Positions 57,777-64,000 of a stretch of DNA of 64,000 bases are shown one piece after another. Source of the stretch: Achromobacter veterisilvae. GTDB taxonomy: Bacteria > Pseudomonadota > Gammaproteobacteria > Burkholderiales > Burkholderiaceae_B. Position numbers and translations under genes: made by a program. The stretch is from NCBI RefSeq assembly GCF_900496975.1, contig NZ_UFQC01000008.1, positions 160,356 to 224,355 of the forward strand, read 5' to 3'. Position 1 is the first letter of the stretch. Each line of letters begins with the position of its first letter. Below the pieces are notes generated by a model that was not told the DNA's origin, searched no databases, and was given only the letters and a program-made list of their open reading frames with translations.

Positions 57777-59651
57777 TCATGCCAGCACCCAGCCCAGCAC
57801 CGCCAGTGCGGCGGCGGACATCAGCAGCCGGCGCCATGCGCCAGGCGCCGCGAACACCCACAGGGCGGCCACGGCGTAGATAAGAAAGCTCAGCAAGCTG
57901 GCGATGGCCACGCCGGTAGCCGAGCTGGCAAGACCGCCGAGTACAAGCAATCGGGCCAGCACGATGGCGCCCAAGGTCGCCAGGACATAGCCGCCCACCA
58001 CCGCGCATAGCACGCGCCCCAGCACGCGCCAGCGATAGCCGCTTGGGGCGGCGGCGACGCGTCCCGCCCGGGGCGCGGCCCAGCCGCCCGCGCGCAAACG
58101 CCAGGCCAGCAAAGCGAACAGACCGCCGAACGCCACGATTGTCGACTCCACCAAGGCGGCCTGCCAATCGCCGGCGTGCGCATAAGCCAGCGCGTGCCCC
58201 CCTGTCGTCCACACGTTCACGACGGGCAACAAGAGGCACAGCAGGGCGACGCAGGCGAACTGCTCAACCCACGCGCGCTGAACGGCTCTCGCGCAGGCAT
58301 GCGCCAGACTCAAGAGCCAGGCCAGAAAGAAGGCGCTGATTTCCCAAGCGTCGCGGTTCGGCAGGCTGGCCGGGATCAGACGATTGGCATGGAAGTAGCA
58401 AATACAGGCCAGACAGGCTCCGGCAATCGCCGCCACGTTGAGCGCTTCGGCAATGCGGTAGAACGTCGGCGTGCCGGCGCCAAACTCGCTCTCCCCCTTG
58501 TTGCGCCGCTTTATCGTAAAGAGCACCGTCCCCGTCGCCATCATCAGCGCGCCCGCGAGGCCGAGGACGAAATACAGCCACTTGATGGTCCAACCGCCAT
58601 AAGAGGCCACATGCAGATGTTTCATCAGATCATGCGCCGCATCGGCGGATGGCCGGCCGGTCGCCAGATGCAGGGACGAAAAAGCGCCGCTGGCGCCATC
58701 GAACACGGCGCGGCCGACGGCGCTGTTGATCTGGCGGAGCGTCACGTCGGCATCTGGCCGGCCATACACGCTGATGCGTTCGCGGGCTTGCCCGGGGCGC
58801 TCCACCATGATCATGCGCGCAGGCCCTCCCAATGCATCCTGCGCCGCGCGCAGGAGCACGCCCAGTTGCTGCCGCGCGGGCAGGCGTTCATCCAACGACG
58901 GGCGTGCCGGCAATACGGGGGCCTCAGCCTGAGCTGCCCCTTCAGCGAGCGCGGCTTGCCAGCCGGCCAGGCCCTGCTCGCCATACACGGCGCGCAAAGG
59001 CCCCGGCATGTAGCTGGTGTAAAAGATGGCCAGCCCGGTGTAGGCGATCATTAGCTGAAATGGCAGCGTGAGCACGGCCGAAGCATTGTGGCCATCGAGC
59101 CAGGCGCGCTGGCCACGCCCCGGCCTGAAGGTGAAGAAATCCTTGAAGATGCGCTTGTGCACCACGATGCCCGACAGCAGCGCCACCAGCATGCCGACCG
59201 TCAGCCAACCCACCAGCCAGAACCCGAAATTGCCCGCATGAAGGGTGTAATGCAGCGTCATGAAATGGCGTCCGCCTTCGCTTTTTCGCCCCCACGGCTG
59301 GGGCAGCAAGGCGCCGTCGCGCGGGTCCATCGCGGCCTCGTGCGCAACGCCCTTCGCAGTCCGCCAGAATAGGCGCATCGCCTGCACTGGCTCGGCGGGC
59401 AGTTCGATGCGCCAGAAACGCGCATCGGCCTCCTGCCCGGCCAGGAAACGAGAGGCCGCGGCCAACACAGCTTCCTGCGGCAGCGCGGCTGGCGTTCCAG
59501 TCAAGGCGGGTTCGGCCGCCATCCAGCGCGAGATCGGCGCGCGAAACACGCTGATGCTGCCCGCCAGGAAAATCAGGCACAGCAGCCAACCACACACCAG
59601 CCCGCACCAGGTATGCAGCCAGCTCATGCGCTGGCGCAGGCCGGCCTGCAT
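57777..59651 (-). CDS. PepSY-domain membrane protein, iron-uptake associated
   Basis: 624-residue inner-membrane protein. An N-terminal helix ('WLLCLIFLAGSISVFRAPIS'), a PepSY_TM-type core with several helices ('FGFWLVGWLTVGMLVALLSG') and a C-terminal group of five or six more helices can be seen. Relatives next to siderophore receptors are thought to reduce ferric siderophores or move electrons across the membrane. It starts three bases after the receptor stop, so the two are co-transcribed. Enzymatic function is inferred only. Confidence 0.85.
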   Translation of the reverse strand: MQAGLRQRMSWLHTWCGLVCGWLLCLIFLAGSISVFRAPISRWMAAEPALTGTPAALPQEAVLAAASRFLAGQEADARFWRIELPAEPVQAMRLFWRTAKGVAHEAAMDPRDGALLPQPWGRKSEGGRHFMTLHYTLHAGNFGFWLVGWLTVGMLVALLSGIVVHKRIFKDFFTFRPGRGQRAWLDGHNASAVLTLPFQLMIAYTGLAIFYTSYMPGPLRAVYGEQGLAGWQAALAEGAAQAEAPVLPARPSLDERLPARQQLGVLLRAAQDALGGPARMIMVERPGQARERISVYGRPDADVTLRQINSAVGRAVFDGASGAFSSLHLATGRPSADAAHDLMKHLHVASYGGWTIKWLYFVLGLAGALMMATGTVLFTIKRRNKGESEFGAGTPTFYRIAEALNVAAIAGACLACICYFHANRLIPASLPNRDAWEISAFFLAWLLSLAHACARAVQRAWVEQFACVALLCLLLPVVNVWTTGGHALAYAHAGDWQAALVESTIVAFGGLFALLAWRLRAGGWAAPRAGRVAAAPSGYRWRVLGRVLCAVVGGYVLATLGAIVLARLLVLGGLASSATGVAIASLLSFLIYAVAALWVFAAPGAWRRLLMSAAALAVLGWVLA

Positions 59652-59653
59652 CG

Positions 59654-62131
59654 TCAGAACGTGCCTCTCAGCGTCAGCATGACATTACGGGGATCACCGT
59701 ATTGGATGCCGTTGACCAGATTACCCACCGCGCTGTAGTAGGTCTTGTTGAAGATATTGTTGACGTTGAGCACCGCCGCCCAATTGCGGTTGAACTGGTA
59801 TTTCGTATAGGCGCTCCACACTGCACGTCCGCTCGCCTGCACGGTCGTGGCTCCGATTTGACGCGACTGGCCGCTTTGCACATTCACGCCGCCGCCTACC
59901 GTGAAGGCGCTCAGGTCGCCGGGCAACTGATACGTGGTCCAGAGCCGGAAAATGTGCTTGGGGGTATACCACGCGAATGCCTGGCCTTCGCTGCTCTGGT
60001 CTTTGAGGTACTTGGTCGTGTTGAAGGTATAGCCGGCATAGAGGTTCCAGCCGCGCGTGAGTTCGCCGCTGATCTCGGCGTCAAACCCTTGGCTGCGCAC
60101 CTTGCCCGCATCGGTGTAGCAGTAATAGTCGGCGGCGCAGGTCGGGCTGGAGTTGAAATCGACTTGAGCGCGGTTGTTCTGGTCGATGCGAAAGATGGCG
60201 AACGCCGTATTGACGCGGCCATCCAGCAACTCGCCTTTCAAGCCCAGCTCGTAGCTTTCACCGACGATCGGTTTGAGCGCCTGTCCCGCTGCATTCACCT
60301 CCATTTGCGCCTGGAAGATGTCGGTGTAGCTCACATATGTGGTCCATTGCGGCGACAAGTCCAGGATGACGCCCGCATAGGGGGTGAAGTGCGTGTTGGC
60401 CTGCGTTGTCTGGCCGTTGACGAGCACACCGGCGCTGGTGGTGTCGGTCGTCCAGATCCGGTTGGAGCGGCTGAACCTCCCCCCCAACACGAGCTTCACG
60501 GGATCGGCCAGTTGCAGCCGTGTCGTACCGTAGAAACCCAACTCACGGTTCGAGCCAATGCGCGCTTCGTCGACGCTCGCGCGCAGGGCAGCCGTGGACG
60601 GCTCGGGCAGGTCCGGGTTGAAGTTGAAGGCGTTGAAAGTCGCGTAGTTGACCAGGTAGGCGTAGGAGGTGTCGATCTTGCTGTGGCCGTAGTTGGCGCC
60701 CACCACCACTTCGTGCGTGCGGCCAAAGGCCCGGAACTTGCCGGTGAGGTTCGCATCCACGCCCGAGGTATCGATGTCGGCCACCGTTCTCGCCGCGTTG
60801 ACAGCCCCGAGCTGCGTCACAGGATTTATCGCGCGGCTTGAGGCGGTGTACTTCAGATATTGGTTTTCCTGCACGTACGCGCCGGTCATCTTGAAACGCC
60901 AGTCGTCATTGAATGCATGCGTGAAGTCGGCGTAGAAACCCTGGTTCGAGGTTTCCTGACGATTCCAGTTCGCGCCAAAGCTGGTGGACCGCTTGAAGTC
61001 CACCTCTTCGCCGTTGCTATAACGCGGCAGGCCCGAGATCGATGGACTCCCCCGCAGATCTTCGTAGCTGTACCCCAGGTTCACCTGGGTACGCGGCGAG
61101 AAGTCGTATTCGATCGTGCCGTAGAAGGTGGTGCTCTTCATCTGCACCCGATCCACGAATGAGTGATTGTCCTGGCGATCGATAAGGGCCCGGCCGCGCA
61201 GGCTGCCGTCTTCGTTCAACCGGCCGCTTCCGTCGAGCTGCACGCCATAACGGTCCCAACTGCCAGCCTTGGTCTCGACCGTGAAGCGATCTTCTTGCAA
61301 AGGCCGCTTGCGCACCAGGTTCACTGCACCGCCGGGCGACCCCGAACCTTGCAGCAATCCCGCCGCACCCCGCAGCACCTCGACCCGGTCATAAAAGGCG
61401 GTCCCACCGGAGTAGTTGCTGGCGCGGCCATACATATTGCGTTCCAGCGGCACGCCGTCGTACTGGATCACGCTGTTGTCGAAACCGCGCGAATAGATGT
61501 ATTTGCCGCCTTGCGGGCTTTGCTGCAAGGTCACGCCGGTGGTGTTTTCCAGCGCGTCATACACCGAAGTCAGGTTCTGCTCGTCCAGGCGCTGGCGGGT
61601 CACCACGCTGACTGACTGCGGAATGTCGCGGAGCTGCTGTTCGCCCTTGCCGATCGTCACCGCCGACGTCGTGTAGGATCCGGAGCCCTCGGTCATGAGG
61701 CGGTATTCCTGCCCCGTCACCGTGACGGGTTCGAGCATGGTCGCGCCACCGCTGGGCAGGCGCCGCACGGCATAGCCGCCGCTGGAAAGCCTGCCCCCCT
61801 CGAATCCGGTGCCGGCAAGCAATGCGTTCAAGCCGCGCGGGACGCTCCAGCGTCCGTTCAGGCCCGCACTTTGCAGCCCGCTCACCTGCCCGGCGTCGAA
61901 CGACACATTCACGCCGGCCGCGCGCGCGAACTGGTTGAGTGCCTGGTCCAGCGGACCGGCTGCTATCGCGAAAGTGGATTCCCCTTCCTGCACGGCCACC
62001 GCAGCCTGCGCCTGAACGGCCGGGGCGATCCCGGCAAGCGCGGCGCTGCACAGCACGCCGGCAAGAATGGAGGACAACACGGTAGGAACGGGCGTCTGGC
62101 GCGCTGTCCTGGAAGTACGAGCGAGGGTCAT
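59654..62131 (-). CDS. TonB-dependent siderophore receptor with signalling domain (FpvA/FecA type)
   Basis: Outer-membrane receptor of 825 residues. A signal peptide ends near 'PAVQAQA'. The secretin/TonB N-terminal signalling domain (STN, about residues 45-110) talks to the FecR protein. Next come the plug ('IPQSVSVVTRQRLDEQ', 'GAAGLLQGSGSPGGAVNLVR') and a 22-strand barrel ending in 'GDPRNVMLTLRGTF', a typical C-terminal phenylalanine. I chose the ATG at 62131; a TTG at 62152 is the only alternative. The siderophore is unknown. Confidence 0.93.
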   Translation of the reverse strand: MTLARTSRTARQTPVPTVLSSILAGVLCSAALAGIAPAVQAQAAVAVQEGESTFAIAAGPLDQALNQFARAAGVNVSFDAGQVSGLQSAGLNGRWSVPRGLNALLAGTGFEGGRLSSGGYAVRRLPSGGATMLEPVTVTGQEYRLMTEGSGSYTTSAVTIGKGEQQLRDIPQSVSVVTRQRLDEQNLTSVYDALENTTGVTLQQSPQGGKYIYSRGFDNSVIQYDGVPLERNMYGRASNYSGGTAFYDRVEVLRGAAGLLQGSGSPGGAVNLVRKRPLQEDRFTVETKAGSWDRYGVQLDGSGRLNEDGSLRGRALIDRQDNHSFVDRVQMKSTTFYGTIEYDFSPRTQVNLGYSYEDLRGSPSISGLPRYSNGEEVDFKRSTSFGANWNRQETSNQGFYADFTHAFNDDWRFKMTGAYVQENQYLKYTASSRAINPVTQLGAVNAARTVADIDTSGVDANLTGKFRAFGRTHEVVVGANYGHSKIDTSYAYLVNYATFNAFNFNPDLPEPSTAALRASVDEARIGSNRELGFYGTTRLQLADPVKLVLGGRFSRSNRIWTTDTTSAGVLVNGQTTQANTHFTPYAGVILDLSPQWTTYVSYTDIFQAQMEVNAAGQALKPIVGESYELGLKGELLDGRVNTAFAIFRIDQNNRAQVDFNSSPTCAADYYCYTDAGKVRSQGFDAEISGELTRGWNLYAGYTFNTTKYLKDQSSEGQAFAWYTPKHIFRLWTTYQLPGDLSAFTVGGGVNVQSGQSRQIGATTVQASGRAVWSAYTKYQFNRNWAAVLNVNNIFNKTYYSAVGNLVNGIQYGDPRNVMLTLRGTF

Positions 62132-62253
62132 TGCGTGATCTTGATAGGCCAAGTTGAAAGGGGTCTTTCCCTATAGGCCGGTCGAAAACGCAAATCCCCT
62201 CACTTTTTATTCAAAAAAAACCCTGGCATTCGGAAAGCAAGGTCGGGAAGGCC

Positions 62254-63231
62254 TCAGGCGGGCCACACCGCGACCCAATAACGTGTCCAATAGCGCAGCC
62301 GTATCGGCAGCGTCTGCGCCAGGAATTCCAGGGCTCGGTCGGTGTCTTTCACATGGTAGGTGCCCGAAACCGCCAGATTGGCGACCTCTGGCGCGCAACT
62401 GATGCGGCCATGGCGATAGCGCGCCAATTCGGTCAGCAGGTCGGCCAACCGCATGTTCTTGCCCTCGATGGCGCCATCCAGCCAGGCATCGGCAGTGATG
62501 GCGGGTTCGCTCACCAGGCGGACGCCGCGGCTGTCCAGCCGCCCCGCCTGGCCCGCTTCGGCAATCACCGGGGCCGCGTCGTCATTGGTCCGCAGCGCGA
62601 CCGCATCCTGCTGCACGCTGACCCGGGCGCAATCGTCATCCAGGCGCACGACGAAGCGCGTGCCCAGCGCCTGGACCGTGCCAAACGGTGTGCGGACCAG
62701 AAACGGGCGTTTGACGGGCGAAGCGGCATCGGCGCCAGTCTCGATCGAGATCTCGCCACGATAGAGGACCAGCATTCGTTCGCCGCCCTCCATCCGTATG
62801 CCCACCGCGCTATCCGTGTTCAACACCAGCAATGTGCCGTCGGCCAGCGTCAGGCGATCAAGCTCGCCCACGCCGGTGCTGGCATCCGCCAGGACACGTT
62901 GCCAGGGCGTGTGCTCACGCACCGCCCAGCCCGTGCCCGTCAGTCCGCCTGCCAACAACAGGCCCTTGAGCATCGCCCGACGCCGTAGCTGCCGCGTATC
63001 GCGGGTTGCTCCCACGGCAGTAAGCGTGTCCAGCGCCACCCCCCGCGGCATGGCGGTGAAGTCGGCGTTCAGCGTCTGCATGCGCGTCCACGCCCGCTCA
63101 TGCACGGGCGCTGCGCGGCGCCAGCGCTCGAAGGCTGCATAGGTATCGGAATCGGCCGAGCCGAAGTTCAGTTTCACCGACCACGCGATGGCCTCATCGA
63201 CAACCGAGGCGGGAATCGCGGCCTCGCTCAC
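62254..63231 (-). CDS. fecR: FecR-family anti-sigma factor
   Basis: Inner-membrane signal transducer of 325 residues that passes the receptor state to the sigma factor. An N-terminal cytoplasmic part with 'AFERWRRAAPVHERAWTRM' (DUF4880) precedes a single hydrophobic helix near residues 85-103. The periplasmic FecR domain follows ('GEISIETGADAASPVKRPFLV' in part; 'FGTVQALGTRFVVRL'). It starts at a GTG (63231) that overlaps the fecI stop by four bases (GTGA). The TonB receptor gene follows after 122 bases. Confidence 0.92.
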   Translation of the reverse strand: MSEAAIPASVVDEAIAWSVKLNFGSADSDTYAAFERWRRAAPVHERAWTRMQTLNADFTAMPRGVALDTLTAVGATRDTRQLRRRAMLKGLLLAGGLTGTGWAVREHTPWQRVLADASTGVGELDRLTLADGTLLVLNTDSAVGIRMEGGERMLVLYRGEISIETGADAASPVKRPFLVRTPFGTVQALGTRFVVRLDDDCARVSVQQDAVALRTNDDAAPVIAEAGQAGRLDSRGVRLVSEPAITADAWLDGAIEGKNMRLADLLTELARYRHGRISCAPEVANLAVSGTYHVKDTDRALEFLAQTLPIRLRYWTRYWVAVWPA

Positions 63232-63734
63232 GCGTCACCGAACCGGTGGGCGTAGCATTGGCGCAGCCCCGCCGCCACATAGCGCTCGGCGGTAGCCAGG
63301 GAAACACCAAGACGTTCGGCAATCTGCGGGCAGCGCATGCCATCGAGCTGTGCCCACAAAAAAGCCTGGCGTACCCTGGGCTTCAGGGCATCCAGCATTT
63401 GATCGATCTTGATAAGCGCTTCCAGCACCAACATCCGGCTCTCGGGCGACGGCGCCAGTTCTTCGGGTGTGCGCGCCAACACTTCAAGCCAGGCGCGCTC
63501 GAGTTCTCGGCGGCGCCAGTGATCCATCAGCAGGCCGCGCGCGATGGCGCTCAGATAGGCACGCGGCTCACGCGGCTCGATCACCGTCGGCCGGCACAAT
63601 AATCTGACGAACACGTCGTGCGCGAGGTCGGCGGCCTCGCACGAATTCCCCAATTGCCGACGCAGCCAGCCGTGCAGCCACCCATGGTGGTGCGCATAAA
63701 ACGTCTCGACTTGGACATGCGTCTTCGGAGGCAT
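63228..63734 (-). CDS. fecI: ECF sigma factor, FecI type
   Basis: Iron-starvation sigma factor of 168 residues that directs transcription of the receptor gene. Region 2 ('CEAADLAHDVFVRLLC', 'YLSAIARGLLMDHWRRR') and region 4 ('QAFLWAQLDGMRCPQIAERL' then 'GVSLATAERYVAAGL') are intact. ATG at 63734. A Fur box lies 11 bases upstream, which explains iron repression. Confidence 0.95.
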   Translation of the reverse strand: MPPKTHVQVETFYAHHHGWLHGWLRRQLGNSCEAADLAHDVFVRLLCRPTVIEPREPRAYLSAIARGLLMDHWRRRELERAWLEVLARTPEELAPSPESRMLVLEALIKIDQMLDALKPRVRQAFLWAQLDGMRCPQIAERLGVSLATAERYVAAGLRQCYAHRFGDA

Positions 63735-63744
63735 CGAACATAAT

Positions 63745-63763
63745 GAAAATGATAATTATTGCT
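63745..63763. promoter_or_regulatory. Fur box upstream of fecI
   Basis: GAAAATGATAATTATTGCT matches 14 of 19 positions of the Fur consensus, including two complete or near-complete GATAAT units. It lies just upstream of the fecI start, in an AT-rich patch (63737-63777). Confidence 0.75.
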
Positions 63764-63887
63764 TATTGTAGAGAGCAGACATGCTCCGGGCAAGATGCAG
63801 ATTGTATTTGCATCATGCGCCGCGCGCTCTACTTACTTTTGTTTGTGCGTCCGGACGGGTGCGGCAAGCATTGCGGCGCCCCAAAGA

Positions 63888-63920
63888 CAAAACCCCACAG
63901 GTATAACCTGTGGGGTTTTG
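63888..63920 (-). terminator. Terminator of the rRNA operon
   Basis: A perfect 15-bp stem (63888-63902 with 63906-63920) with the loop ATA carries A4/T4 ends. On the minus strand it lies 10 bases past the 5S rRNA 3' end and continues into TCTTTGG. It separates the rRNA operon from fecI. Confidence 0.92.
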
Positions 63921-63930
63921 AGGAATAAAA

Positions 63931-64000
63931 GCCTGACGATGACCTACTTTCACAGACGTCCGTCCACTATCATCGGCGCAAAGTCGTTTCACTGTCCTGT
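63931..64000 (-). rRNA. rrf: 5S ribosomal RNA, 3' part
   Basis: The reverse complement begins with GTGAAACGACTTTGCGCCG near the right edge and ends in GTAGGTCATCGTCAGGC, the 3' end of beta-proteobacterial 5S rRNA. About 70 of the usual 113-118 bases are present; the 23S and 16S genes should lie to the right. The exact 3' end could differ by a base or two. Confidence 0.93.

Noticed and set aside
63735..63887. Small protein gene between fecI and the rRNA terminator
   Set aside because: A 61-codon frame at 63743 has no ribosome-binding site, overlaps the Fur box and reads through the terminator stem.

Overview
The window is GC-rich beta-proteobacterial DNA. The conserved blocks (parE/parC, trxA-rho, glnE, yebC-purD-hemF-nadD-rsfS-rlmH-maf), the Bug-type solute-binding protein and the 5S rRNA end point to Alcaligenaceae, most like Bordetella or Achromobacter. 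It is ordinary chromosome mixed with catabolic, transport and iron-uptake modules. I see no insertion sequence, prophage, CRISPR array or tRNA gene.

Layout. 1-868: start of the ectoine gene ectA (runs off the left edge) and its MarR-type regulator. 1103-7382: an RpiR-type regulator, a class III aminotransferase and a two-gene TAXI-type TRAP transporter, probably one uptake and catabolism unit for an unidentified substrate. 7383-13523: parE, a YcxB-like membrane protein, parC and a DUF418 membrane protein, all on the minus strand. 13851-15554: trxA and rho, preceded by an unusual 24-bp tandem repeat. 15710-23076: yhdP, glnE and queH. 23113-30040: a complete minus-strand operon for aromatic amine oxidation. 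It holds an aldehyde dehydrogenase, an outer-membrane channel-like protein, the amine dehydrogenase genes aauB-aauE-aauD-aauA with the tryptophan tryptophylquinone (TTQ) light chain, a monohaem cytochrome c and a FeaR-like AraC regulator. 30237-33204: a quinone oxidoreductase and two divergent EamA transporters. 33236-38074: a MarR regulator and a tripartite drug-efflux operon, with two matching operator palindromes. 38123-41854: a WaaZ-like lipopolysaccharide (LPS) core protein, a tartrate/D-malate-type dehydrogenase and a HerA-like ATPase. 42017-47230: yebC, purD, hemF, nadD, rsfS, rlmH and maf. 47265-51733: a Bug solute-binding protein, an alkyl-sulfatase-type metallo-beta-lactamase protein, a broken alcohol dehydrogenase and a divergent TetR regulator. 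51791-56805: dctA and divergent dctBD, with a textbook sigma-54 promoter and a DctD-type enhancer between them. 56890-63734: a PhzF-family protein, then an iron-regulated fecI-fecR-TonB receptor-PepSY unit. 63931-64000: the 3' end of a 5S rRNA gene whose operon lies to the right.

How the genes work together. Aromatic amines would be oxidised in the periplasm by the AauA/AauB enzyme, with electrons leaving through a copper protein or cytochrome c. The aldehyde then goes to the acid through the ALDH, under the AraC regulator. DctB/DctD and sigma-54 control C4-dicarboxylate uptake. Fur would control the FecI sigma factor, which drives the siderophore receptor.

No clearly unprecedented system was found. 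The most open biological question is how the TTQ cofactor is made, because no MauG-like dihaem enzyme accompanies the amine dehydrogenase genes. The best new regulatory observations are the trxA upstream tandem dyads, the apparently leaderless marR with its operator inside the promoter, and the DctD-type palindrome lying on the dctB start.
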